Assembly: GCA_033439765.1 (NCBI GenBank) | Contig: JAULSN010000017.1 | Location: 1 to 64,000 of the forward strand | DNA: 64,000 bases | Reading direction: 5' to 3' | Origin: Lasiosphaeria ovina | Lineage: Eukaryota > Ascomycota > Sordariomycetes > Sordariales > Lasiosphaeriaceae | Shown: positions 34,442 through 46,900 of the stretch, piece after piece | Layout: each line of letters starts with the position of its first letter | How positions within the stretch are numbered: the first letter of the stretch is position 1 | The notes under the pieces: model-generated | Told to the model about the DNA's origin: nothing | Seen by the model: the letters and a program-made list of their open reading frames with translations, nothing else | The model's database searches: none | Program-made: the position numbers and the translations under genes

Positions 34442-34915
34442 AAAGTAATATTATATAAAGTATAAAAGTTAATATTTATTAATAAGCCCTTTATAATATA
34501 TTATAAATAAAGAATTTATTATATTTTTATATTATAAATATAAAGTAAAAACCTTTATATATTTAAATTAAGAATATATTATATATTTAAATTAAGAATA
34601 TATTATATAAGCGTTTCTTCTTTAATTAAGGTTAATTAATAATAATTATTATATTAATTATTATATTTCTTAATAAAAGAAGTTATATTCTTTATTTAAA
34701 AGTAAATTAAGCTCTTTAAGATATCGTACGCTTTTATAATATATTAAATAAATATTTTTCTAATTATATAAATAACTTTAATAATAAAGGTAATTTCATT
34801 TTCTTTTATAAAAATAAATATTTTATATATAAATAAAGAAGGTAAATTATATTAAGAAATAATAATTTTAATAAAAAGTATATAAGGTAATAAAGTATAA
34901 AAGGTAATAATAAAT
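34442..34915. repeat. AT-rich relic between elements
   Basis: AT-only sequence of the old type with no recognisable termini. It probably belongs to the older relic into which C' and element 3 inserted. Confidence 0.4.
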
Positions 34916-34917
34916 TA

Positions 34918-36778
34918 ACGTGCGTAATAAGCGAGCGCCGTAGATAAGCGAGCGCCGCACTTTTTAACGCGTCGCGACCCCCCAGCTTTAATACTCTATT
35001 TCTTAACTAAAAACCATAGCTTCCATCTCTAAAGAAGCCAGAGTAATTCTAGCCGCCGAAGCTATTAAAAATAACAAAAAGCTAAGCAAACGAACCGCAG
35101 CGAAAATCTACGAGGTTAATAATAGAACTATTCGCCGTCGACTTGCCGGCACACCTACACGATACGATATTCCAGCCAACTCGCGTAAGCTTACGGATTT
35201 AGAAGAGAAAACGATTATTTAATATATTACTAAGCTATATATACGCGTATTTCATCCCCGGCTTTCATACGTGGAAGATATGGCCAACCGATTACTACGC
35301 GAACGCGACGCGCCCCCTATTAACGTACGATGGGCTTATAACTTCGTTAAGCGCTAGCTAGAACTTCGGACGCGTTTTACGCGTAAATACGACTACTAGA
35401 GGGCTAAATACGAAGATCTAACGATTATTCGCGAGTAGTTTACCCTTATATATAATATTAAGGTTAAATATAGTATCCTTAATAACGATATTTATAATTT
35501 CGACGAGACCGGCTTTATAATAGGTATTATTATCGCTACTATGGTAGTTACTACCTTAGAGGGGCGTAGTAGGGCTAAATAGGCCCAGCCTAGTAATCGA
35601 GAGTAGGCTATAATTATCTAAGGAGTAAATGCTCTAGGTTAGGCTATCCTACTATTTATTATCTTAGTTAGGTAATATTACCTTACTAACTAGTATAAAG
35701 AATATAACCTCCCGGCCGACTAGCGTATCGTAATAACCGATAATAGCTAGACTACGAATAAGAAAGGTATAAATTAGATTCGTTACTTCGATTTCTATAT
35801 AGCATCTCGTATAAAGGGTATATACTAGTTATTAATCCTTAATAGCTACGAAAGCCACTACTCTAAAGAATTCGATAACTATTATAAAGAGTATAATATT
35901 ATTATACTTTATATACCTCTATACTCTTTATATATACTCTAGCCTTTAGATATTAGTTATTTTAGGCCTTTGAAGAAGGCGTATAGCCGTTAAATTAAGT
36001 AGTTTATACGGATAAATATTATATATATTAGTAAGTTAGAGTTTCTTTATATATTTAAAGAGGCGTTTTTTGCTTCGATTATAGAAAAGAATATTTAGGG
36101 GGGTTTTACTAGAGCTGGCCTTATACCGTACGACCTAGAGAGGGTAATATCTAAGTTAGATATACGTATTCGGACCCTAATACCCCCAGCCTTAAGCCTA
36201 ACCATAGTACTACCTTAGGCCTCCTAAACGCTATATAACCCTCGAGAGGCTACCTTATAATTAGTATTTATCAAAACTCGAATTTCTAATTATTAGGGCA
36301 GCTCTCTAACCCTAATACTAATTACTATAGATCGATTAGCTAAAGGTATAATAGCTATAATATACGAGGTGGCTCTTTTACGTTCGGAGGTCTTAGTATT
36401 ATAAAAGGCTAATAAGGGGCTTAGTAAGCGACGGAGAGCTAAAAAAACACGTATATAGCTTAGAGGGTTACTTATTATATAAGAGGCATAGGATCTACTA
36501 GATTAAAAGGCTATAAGTAAGTAGTTAGCTTAAGAAATATAATAAAATAATAGTAGTATAAGGGGGTCTCGTACGAAGATTTAGTACTATAATATTTATA
36601 ATAAGCTTAGCTATAATATATATATATATAAGGAGGTTATAGAATCGTTTAATTTATCTATTTCTAATTTAGTTATTATTATTTCTTAATATTATAATTA
36701 TATAATTAAGGATAGATATAGTAGGGTAGTAAAAAGTACGGCGCTCGCTTATTTATAGCGCTCGCTTATTATATACGT
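34918..36778 (+). mobile_element. Fot1/pogo-type transposon, element 3 (word CGCCG)
   Basis: A 1861-bp element with TA target copies at 34916-17 and 36779-80. TIRs start ACGTGCGTAATAAGCGAG (left) and ACGTATATAATAAGCGAG (right, inverted). Repeats are followed by CGCCG (one right repeat decayed to CGCTA). The transposase runs on the plus strand, opposite to elements 1, 2 and 8. Confidence 0.85.
35016..36689 (+). pseudogene. Fot1/pogo-type transposase, element 3
   Basis: A 1674-bp frame; the start is ATA (RIP of ATG). Residues 1-50 form a third helix-turn-helix class (ASISKEARVILAAEAIKNN; IYEVNNRTIRRRLAGTPT). From residue 51 it is again near-identical to elements 1 and 2. The DDE domain has DETGF with Asp at 163, LLILNSYESH with Asn at 276 (expected Asp) and QPLDI-like Asp at 312; the spacing of the last two fits a DD35D-type triad. 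Stops occur at many Trp/Gln positions, and the zinc knuckle cysteines are mostly Tyr. Inactive. Confidence 0.8.
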
Positions 36779-36780
36779 TA

Positions 36781-37080
36781 TATTCTAATAAAAAATTAAA
36801 GAATTAATATTAGAAATAATACTTCTTTATTAAAAATTAAAAGAAAGTAATTATATAAAATAAAAGAAAAAGCTTAATAATAAAACTTTTAATTTATTTT
36901 AAAAAAAAAAATATATTAAAAATATTAAAATAATATTAAATATTATAATTAATTTAAAAAGAAAGATATTAAAATTAAAAATATAATAATTTTATAAAAG
37001 TATTAAAAAATATTATAGTATTTAATAAACTTAAAAATTATAAATAAAACTTATATTTAAATAAAGTAATATTAAGAATA
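36781..37080. repeat. AT-rich relic
   Basis: AT-only spacer between elements 3 and 7 with an A-run at 36900-36909. No structure recognised. Confidence 0.4.
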
Positions 37081-38041
37081 TAATATATATAATAAATAAG
37101 CGTATACTTTTTATTACCTTATTATATTTATCTTTATTAATAATTAAAATATTAAAAAATAATATAATTAAATTAAAATAAATAAATTAAATAATTTTAT
37201 AACTTCTTTATATAGATAGATATTATAATTAAGCTTATTAAATATTATAATATTAAATCTTTATATAAAACCCCTTTATATTATTATTATTTTATTATAT
37301 TTCTTAAATTAATTACTTACTTATAACTTTCTAATTTAATAAATCTTATACTTCTTATATAATAAATAACCCTTTAAGTTATATATATATTTTTTAAACT
37401 CTTTATTATTTATTAAGCTCTTTATTAGCTTTTTATAATATAAAGACCTTTATATAAAAAAGAATTACCTTATATATTATAATTCTTATACCTTTAGTTA
37501 ATTAATTTAGAATAATTAATATTAAAGTTAAAAAGCTACTTTAATAATTAAAAATTCGAATTTTAATAAATATTAATTATAAAGTAGCTTCTTAAGAGTT
37601 ATATAATATTTAAGAAGCTTAAGGTAATATTATAATTAAGCTTAAAACTAAGGGTATTAAAGTTTAAATATATATATTTAACTTAAATATTACTTTCTTT
37701 AAGTTATATAATATAAAGCTAGCTTTAATAAAACTCCTTTAAATATTCTTTTTTATAATTAAAGTAAAAAACGCCTCTTTAAATATATAAAGAAATTTTA
37801 AATTATTATATATTAATATTTATTTATATAAATTACTTAATTAATAATTATACGTCTTTTTTAAAAGCTTAAATAATTAATATTTAAAGGTTAAAGTATA
37901 TATAAAGAGTATAATAATATAAAGTATAATATATTATATTCTTTTAAATAATTATTAAATTCTTTATAATAATAGTTTTTATAATTATTAAAGATTAATA
38001 ATTAATATATATCTTTATATAAAATATATTAAAAATAAAAT

Positions 38042-39886
38042 ATATATATAATAAATAAGATAAATAATAAATAAGTTAAATACTTTTTATAACCTATTTA
38101 ATTACCTTTATTATATAATTATAATATTAAGAAATAATAATAATTAAATTAAAAAATTAATTAAATAATTTTATAACTTCTTTATATATATATATTATAA
38201 TTAAGCTTATTATATTATAATATTAAATCTTTATATAAGACCCCTTTATATTATTATTATTTTATTATATTTCTTAAATTAATTACTTACTTAACCTTTT
38301 AATTAATAAATCTTATTCTTCTTATATAATAAATAATCTTTTAAGTTATATATATATTTTATTAACTCTCCGTCGCTTATTAAGGTTATTATTAACCTTT
38401 TAAAGTATTAAAACCTTTATATATAAAAGAGCTACCTCGTATATTATAATTATTATACCTTTAATTAATTAATTTATAATAATTAATATTAATATTAAAG
38501 AGTTATTTTAATAATTAAAACTTCGAGTTTTAATAAATATTAATTATAAAGTAACTTCTTTTAAGTTTTATAATATTTAAAAGACTTAAGGTAACGATAT
38601 AATTAAGCTTATTACTAAGGGTATTAAAGTTTAAATATATATATTTAACTTAAATATTACTTTCTTTAAATTATATAATATAAGGCCGGCTTTAATAAAC
38701 CCCTTTTAAATATTCCTTTTTATAACTAAAGTAAAAAACGCCTTTCTAATCTTATAAAGAACTTCTAACTTATTAATATATATAATATTTATTTATATTA
38801 ATTACTTAATTAAATAGCCGTACGCCTTCTTTAATAACTTAAAGTAATTAATATTTAATAATTAAAGTAAGTATAAAGAGTACGGAGGTATATAAAGTAT
38901 AATAATATTATACTCTTAATAATAAGTCTTAAATTCTTTAAAGTAATAATTATTATAACCGTCGAGAATTAATAATTAATATATTCCCTTTATACGAGAT
39001 ATTATATAAAAATTAGAATATTAAATTTAATTTATACCTTTCTTTTTAATAATTTAATTATTATTAATTATTATAATATATTAAGTACTTAAAAGGTTAT
39101 ACTCTTAATATTAATTAATAAAGTAATATTACTTAATTAAGATAATAAATAATAAAATAATTTAACTTAAAGTATTTACTCCTTAAATAATTATAACTTA
39201 CTTTTGATTATTAAGCTAAGCTTACTTAACTTTATTATAATTATTAAAAGTAATAATTATTATAATAAAGATAATAATACTTATTATAAAGCTAGTCTTA
39301 TTAAAATTATATAAATCTTTATTAAGGATATTATACTTAGCCTTTATATTATATATAAGCGTAAATAACTTATAAATAACTTTTAAATCTTTATATTTAA
39401 CCTTTTAATAATTATATTTATATATAAAACGCTTTTAAAATTCTAATTAACGCTTAATAAAGTTATAAGCTTAACGTATATTAATAAAAGGCGCGTCGCG
39501 TTCGCGTAATAATTAATTAGTTATATCTTCTATATACGAAAGCCGGGGATAAAATATACGCGTATATAACTTAATAATATATTAAATAATTATTTTCTCT
39601 TTTAAATCCGTAAGCTTACGCGAATTAGTTAAAGTATTACGTTATATAAGTTTATTATTACGTCGGTTATATATAATATTTACTATAACTTAATATATTA
39701 TTATTATAATTCGAATATTAAGTTTTAAATCGTTTTAAATAACCCTAAAGGTTAAATTTACTATAGCTTCGTATAAAAGAAGAGATATTTAAAGTTATTA
39801 AAGAATTAAGTATTTTATAAAGAGGAGGCGCGTCGTATTAAAAGTATTTAACTCGCTTTTTTATTTATCTCGCTTATTATATATAT
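38042..39886 (-). mobile_element. Fot1/pogo-type transposon, element 5, inserted in element 7
   Basis: About 1845 bp. The right TIR (inverted) reads ATATATATAATAAGCGAG; the left is decayed to ATAATAAATAAG. The repeat-associated word is close to TTAAA (inner repeats GTTAAATAC at both ends). The transposase is on the minus strand and heavily mutated. Residues leading to the conserved TNSRKLTD block align in length with the element 2 N-terminus but differ in sequence. The ends are accurate to a few bases, and the left TA duplication is not clean. Confidence 0.65.
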
Positions 39887-40003
39887 TAAGAAATTTAATT
39901 TATATCTTTCTTATTTATAATCTAATTATTATTAATTATTATAATACGTTAATTAACCGGGAAGTTATATTCTTTATATTAATTAATAAGGTAATATTAC
40001 TTA

Positions 40004-40442
40004 ATATATATAATAAGCGAGTTAGTTAAATAAGCGAGTTAGCTACTTTAACTTCTTATATATAACCCTAAGAATATATCTTTATAAAAGTTATTTAATT
40101 CTTAATAAAAACTTCTAAAAACTTCAAACTTATAATATAAGTATATAATATAAGTAAAAATATATATTATTACTTACTAACTAATTTAGCTTTAAAAAAC
40201 GGAATATAACCCTAGGGTTATATATATAAGTAAGATTATAACTATAAGTTTACTATCTTATACTTAATATAAAATTTTATATAAAATTATAATAAGTTTC
40301 TTTATTATTATAAACCCTAATATTAAATCTCGGGGCCTTTTACTAAGGTTTAGTAATTTTAATAAGGGTTAAATTTTAGGGTTATATTAGGGAAATCGGG
40401 TAGCTAACTCGCTTATCTAGCTAACTCGCTTATTACGTATAT
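40004..40442. mobile_element. 439-bp MITE with Fot1-type TIRs (word TTAGC)
   Basis: TIRs ATATATATAATAAGCGAG (left) and ATATACGTAATAAGCGAG (right, inverted). Each TIR contains two ATAAGCGAG repeats followed by TTAGC (one TTAGT). It is flanked by TA at 40002-03 and 40443-44. It interrupts element 7 at the position equivalent to CTAGCTAAGATAATA in element 1, which dates it after element 7. The interior has no transposase sequence. It contains CCCTAGGGTTATATA-like and TAGGGTTA-like motifs and no reading frame, so it must be moved in trans. Confidence 0.8.
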
Positions 40443-40669
40443 TAATTAAGATAATAAATAATAAAATAACTTAACTTAAAGTATTTACTCTTTAAATAAT
40501 TATAATCTATTCTTAATTATTAAGCTAAGCTTATTTAGCCCTATTACGGCCGTTTAAGGTAATAATTATTATAATAATAATAATAATACTTATTATAAAG
40601 CCGGTCTCGTTAAAATTATAAATATCGTTATTAAGGATATTATATTTAATCTTAATATTATATATAAGG

Positions 40670-40905
40670 TATTCGTAATTTTTAAACTATATAAGGATCT
40701 TATAGGTCTAAGGGTAGTAAATTTACTATTAGGGAGGGGGTATAATATTAGTTTTATTCTATTTATCTAAAGAACTAAACTAGGTTTTAAGACGACCGGG
40801 GTTTTATATATACGGGCGGGAGGTTTACGCGCGGTATATACCTTTATACGTACGCGGTTACGCGACCTCCGCTAGTATACGGTTATTAATATCGTTATTC
40901 TAATA
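40670..40905 (-). repeat. Left (3') LTR of C
   Basis: 236 bp, matching 51128-51364 with C/T and G/A differences and a G-run length difference near the start. Confidence 0.8.
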
Positions 40906-41459
40906 TTAATAACTCTTCTTTTATAACCGTACGTCTCCGGTCTTCCTTCCTATTATAAATAACGCCTTCTTATCTCTCTTATATAACTCAGAGATAAGTC
41001 CCTCTTAAAATAACCTATTTCCGTAGTTTACTTAACGTAATCGTACTCTTAGTATACTTCTTTATCGGATTATTATTTATCTTAATTATACGCTACCTTA
41101 ATCGTACGCTACCTTATTTACTTATTTAGGTACGTACGTAATAGAGAAGTGAGCCGTACCGGCTTACTTTATCTAATAGCCGGTACTATATAAGATAACG
41201 GTAAGATAAGTAGCCCGCTCCGTACTCGCGTACCGGGTCGTCCGATAATATATTTACCTTTATATAACGACGAGATTAAGTTCGAGGTCCGTACGGAAGG
41301 GGTAGTAGGTCCGGGCCTTACCCTCTTAAGGCTAGCCGCCCGGGTATAAAGTAGCTCTTCTTTCCTAACTCTATTCCTTCTTCCCTTCTTCCTTATACCT
41401 TACTCTCTCTCTTATACCCGCGCGCGTACTCTCCCTCTCCTTCTCTTAGAAGCTCGTAC

Positions 41460-43400
41460 GTACCTAGCCTAGTATAATATAATATCTTTCACTAAGGGTA
41501 CGGCCACGACCGCCCTATTCAGTAACGTTCCTTATTATACGATAGGAGACGGATCTATTTAGATTCTAATTCCCACTACCTTAGAGGGTAATCGGCGTCT
41601 CCTTAGCTTTCTTACTATTAACGTATAATACCCTCGGGACTCTTTCTTTTATTATACGATAAGTTAACTCGTACCTAAGACGACGAGCGTCGTATCGCTA
41701 TAATACCCTCGGTTAATACTAAAGTACGCGTAAACGCTAAAGACTTCGCTAACCTTAATACCTTCTTTACTAAGATTATTCGCTATAAGTCGTACTTCCG
41801 TACGTTCCTTATTTACTCGTACGGTACGCGCGTTCGTCGTTATATAAACCGGTATAGCAATCCGGAGTCTATTCCTCGCTTTCGCTATTATTTTCGCCTA
41901 CCCGACTATTAGAATAGCGCCTATTCGTCGTATATCTAGTACTCGCGTAGTACGGTCTATTCGTACTCCTATACGGGCTCGGTTTCGGGCGCCGAATCGG
42001 TACTTAGCGGTAGTGGTAATAGCGGTGGAAGTCCAGGTAGTAGTTCGTTTAGGGGCTCGCCTAATCGCCCGTAGTAGGGGCGTCTACCGTTATCTAGTTC
42101 GGGCTCGCGCCTAAACCCGATTACTTTTAATAAGAATACCCTCCTCCTTTAGCCTTAGCTTACGCCTTAGCTCTTCGTACGCTCGAGGAGGTTTCTTAAT
42201 ACGGCTGGGGTCGTTCTTAGTATAGTATCTTTTCTCTATTATATAAGTCGTATATTAAGTTTAAAATAAATTCCGGGGTTCTTTAGTAAATCTATACTAG
42301 TATTATAACCATCGTAATATATTAATATATAGTATACTCTCCTCCCTTTACTCGTCCTCCTCCTTCTTCTCTAATCTATCTACGAATACCTCGATTCGTA
42401 CGGTAATCTTACCGTCCTCTACCAGGCAGGTTAGTAGATACTAGTAATATACGCTCCGCGCGCTCGCTAGGAGATATACTACTAGGGTACGTCCTTATCC
42501 TTTAGGTTAATTAAGCTTAGTTACTTAGCCTAACCCTTCTACTTAACGGTGATCTCGTATCCTTAAAGTTGGATCCGGTATCCGTTAAACTCGATCTAGG
42601 TATCGTACGTAAGGTACGACTTCGGCTTAGCCTTTAGCCCTACTTCTTTAAGCTTAGCTTCTTCCTTTATCGACGTACGTATACCTAGCTTCTCGATATA
42701 GTACTAGGCGTACGTCTTAAACTAATATACTCCTAACTCTACTAATCTATAAAGTAGCCTTCGGATCTAGAGTACCGTTCCCTCTAGTAGTCTCGTAGTA
42801 TTAAAGTACGTATTTAGTATAACGTACACCTCGTTCTAATACTTATCCGGACTAATATATAAGAGGTAGTAGTCTTCCGTACGATCGGATAGGATTTCCG
42901 GGAAGATTACGAAGTATATATCCTCCGGGATCTCTAATCGCTAGTAGATACTAACGAAGTGCTTAGCCTTATCGTAGAGGATATCGTACGGTCGGCTAGT
43001 ATAGTTACGCGATAACTTCTACGACTTGTTAAATACGGTGACCTTCGATAGGGTTAGAGTTAGTAATCTTCTTAAACCCTCTCCTCCGGGCGTTGGGTAG
43101 TATAGAAGTACTATCGTTACCTTCGGCGGTAATAGTAGAGGGGGCTATAGAAGATTAGGCTCTAGGAGTATCGCCTCTATAATATTTATAATTTAGGGAA
43201 GTACTATCGTTACCTTCGGCGATAGTAGTAGAGGGGGCTATAGAAGATTAGGCTCTAGGAGTACCGCCTCTATAATATTTATAAGTTAGTCCGAGATTCG
43301 GGCGCCGGTAATCCGTACGCCTTTCTTCAGTAGGATCGGCAATCCTACCTTATTAAATTCTTATATTCCGCAGGATTAAGAGCGCCGTAAATCCGGTAGC
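41460..43400 (-). pseudogene. Gag-like reading frame of C
   Basis: The minus-strand frame is readable around 42990-42800 as fragments such as RPYDILYDKAKHFVSIY, LEIPEDIYFVIFPEIL and EDYYLLYISPDKY, then NEVYVILNTYFNTTRLLEG. Stops fall where Trp/Gln is likely. The length and low-cysteine helical character suggest a capsid-type protein, but I cannot name a family. It includes an in-frame 93-bp tandem duplication. The gene is split by D: its 5' part lies in 50319-51127. Confidence 0.4.
43105..43290 (-). repeat. 93-bp tandem duplication inside C
   Basis: Two copies, 43105-43197 and 43198-43290, starting GAAGTACTATCGTTACC. The 93-bp period (31 codons) keeps the frame. The copies differ at a few sites only. 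Absent from C' at the equivalent place. Confidence 0.75.
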
Positions 43401-43405
43401 GGTAG

Positions 43406-43658
43406 TGTCACGGTCGGCACCAGCGCCAAGGCCCCACCACGGATTTAAGCTCATTACTAGCCCCGATTAGGATTAGTCGTACGTGACCTCCCGCAAGCCC
43501 CAGAGGTCCGTGCTCCCTAAGCCCTAGCCCATACTTACCCCGCGACCACAATCGCACCTTTATAGATTTTCTTCCTTTCTTCTTCACCTTAGAATCGTTA
43601 GACTATAGTATAGCTATATTAGCGATCCTTTTCCTAGTTGCTATTAACCGCTATTATA
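43406..43658 (+). repeat. 5' LTR of D
   Basis: 253 bp. Keeps many CA dinucleotides (CGGCACCAGCGCCAAGGCCC) that are almost absent from the internal region. About a dozen C/T or G/A differences from the other LTR. Confidence 0.85.
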
Positions 43659-43949
43659 TTATTCTAAGGTTAATATCCACCGCCTAGGAAGGCTTTCTAA
43701 TATCCCACCGACCTAAAGAAGAAGAAACCGACTAATAAGATTAACCTAACGAACCCCGACCGAAGACTTGAAGTATCTCTATTACGATACCGAGATCCCC
43801 CGAAGAAGCCGCTACTACTACGTAGAAGGCTAGAAATGAAGTTAACTATAACCCTATAGCGTTGGACGCTATAATACCGCCGTAAGATAAGATCATAACG
43901 TAGCACCCTAATCTAATACGAATAGGAGTAGTACGCGGAGCGTCGCGCC

Positions 43950-46900
43950 TATCCCTTAATATTACTAACCCGCGTACTACTATCGATGAAAACGAGACCT
44001 AGCTCGAGTTCTATAAGCGAGTTATTATAGCCGAAATACCTAGGGAACGCTTCGAGATAACGACCGACTAATGGTGTACTAATACCGCACTTCGTATAGG
44101 TAAGATCGCCGAGTATTACGGTCGCCGAGCGACTATAGGAGTAGCTTTTTATTTCCGCCCGATGACTAATAAAGGCGTCGATACTTGGCCCGCTTTTAAT
44201 AGACTCTACTTACGAGACGACTTCGCCCGTATAGTAAAAGATAATAAGGACGCTATATACTAAGAATTCAAGTTCCGAGTTATCGCTATAGCCGCTTTTC
44301 GAGCCTAGAGCGCCGAATTACTAACTACCGCTAGCCGACTGGATACTAATTAGGAACTTCTTTTCTAGTAGACTAAAGTATTTACCTAGAATATTAAAGA
44401 GGTACTGAAGAACCCTAACGTCGCTCTTAGCGATGCCTAAGCCCGTATCGCCAGCTTGGAGTAAGAATTGTAAGATAAAGTCGCCGATATATTCGACCTC
44501 TAATAGACGATCGCCGAGTAAGCCGTCGAGAATTATAAGCTTAAGAACCTAAATACTCCGAACCCGATTCCGTCGGTTACTTCTATTCCCGACCCCTCGA
44601 CTACGATTAATATTAATATTAGTACCTAGAATACTATTAGGAACCGTAGCCGCCTACCCCGTACTATACCGGCCCTATTAGAGACCTCGACCTAGCGAGC
44701 TACCCGGTCCGCGAAGATTAATAGCCCAAAGCCCTAGAACGCCGACCCCGACGTAAATAAGGTGGAATTCGAGATCTTCTATCGATACTTAATAAATAAG
44801 TTAGAAGGTAACGCTAACTACTTTACTACCGACCGCATACGTATAGCGTATATCGAGAACTATTTAGCAGGCGTAGCCTCGGATACGATTAATCCCTATA
44901 TATCGAATAACCACCCTAAACTAATCACTACTAGTAACGCCTTACTCGATCTTATCTAGTCCGAATAGCATAACCCGAATCGCCTTAAGACCACTTAGGA
45001 TAATTATAATAAGTTAACTATAGAAAATATCGGTAACGACTATATTAAGTTCAAGAATAAGTTTGTTCGTTTAGTAGGTAAGGTCCGTAAACCGAAGTCG
45101 GAATGGATTATAGAGTTCCGCCGTAAGATTTACCCTAGCTATATTACCGCTATAATACCTATATTCTTGGCCCCGGACGCTACTTTCGAGAGCGTCGCTA
45201 AGTACGGATAAAGTATTACCCGAAACTTCACTAACGTACGTTAGTGAAAAGAGGCTAAGTAGAAGGACCTGGTTCCTACCGTAAAGAAAGACAAGCCTCG
45301 CCGTAGCGGTAGTTACCGCCCTAATACCCCTATTAGGAACCCGAAGCCAGTGGCCTCGGGTAACTCCCCGTCGCTTCCCCTACGTCCTAATAAGACCGAA
45401 GCTATATAGCTTACTAAGGAAGGTCGTTACTTCGTATACCGTAAGAAAGGCTACGTCTAGAATAATTACCCGCTTAAGGAGTAAGCTCGTCGCTAATAGG
45501 AAGCCAAAATCCGAGCTATTACGTAGCAATTTAATTCGGACTCGGAGGAAGATAGTGGCCAGTCTTCGTCGATAAGCGATAATAACGATACCGATATCGA
45601 GTTAATAAACTAGGCGCCCTAGGAAATAAGGACTCCCTCCTAGGGAATATATCCCTAAAATCGACGAAGAAGAAGATAGGATTAAGTATACTAAGATAAG
45701 GTATCTCGTTAGAATAATTAAGTAATAGTTCCTTCGATATTAGCCCCCTTATCGGTAGAGGTTCCTTCCTCTATAACTATAGTATAGCTAATAATGGATT
45801 TTCTCTTTCTACTTCTAACGTATTAATAGATATAGGAGTAGATAGTTATATATTTATAAGCCCTAGATTCGCTAAACGAATAGTGAAGTACCTATAGTCC
45901 GATTAACTAAATAACTTTCGTAAGAGAGGAGTTTCCGACTATTAAGGTAAGCCTATATAGGATATTAGTAAGCTAGTACGAGGGTACCTCCGTATATAAG
46001 GGCGAACTATTTATAATAAATAGATAATCGTACTCGAGATAAGGTATAATATCCTTATTAGTAAGAACTAGTTCGCGTACTACGACGTATAGGCGGACTA
46101 TATAAAGTAGCGCCTACTATTCCCCCCCGATTAGAACGTCGACCCGCGGTACTAGATAGATATCCCGGTCGGGAAGACTAAGCTTCTTAAGAGTAAGAGC
46201 TATTAGGAGGATATAGTACGGAGGTAATAAGCTATAGACGCCGAGGATAAACGACGTTAGGATAGACATAGTATCCGTAATCGAATTAAAATCCTAGAGT
46301 AATAAGCTATTAAATTAGAACCTACTACTTCTCCTACGCCTACCCCTACTACTCCCCATCTAAAGAAAGTTCGCTTCCTTAACTAATAACCCCGGAGGTC
46401 GTCGTCTAGTAACTTCTAGTAATACGAGCTAAACCGTATAGAGCGGGAACTCTATAACGGTAGTAGTAGCGATAACGAGGAAGGTCAACCAAGCCTACCG
46501 GAACCAAGTTAACCGAAGGTAACGATTACTTCCTTATACCCGGAAACGGATATTCGTAGGCGATATAAGATGAAGCGAGACGCTATTAGCTAGTATAAAG
46601 AGCGTATACCAGACCTACGTATAGTTGGAGCTATATCGTTCCTCAAGACGGCCTATAAGGCGTAGGACTCCATTTATATTATATCGTTATATAAGCTAGA
46701 CCGGTATATCTAGGACCGCCGGGAATAGTAGTTACTAAAAGACGATATAGATCTGGCTAAGAAAATTATCCAGACCGTCCCTATAGCGTACTATAATTTC
46801 CTGGACGTCTTTAGTAAAGCCGAATCGGACGTTCGCGTACCCCACCGCCTAAGAAAGGCTGATCACCGTATCGAGCTATTAGAAGGCAAGACCCTAGAGA

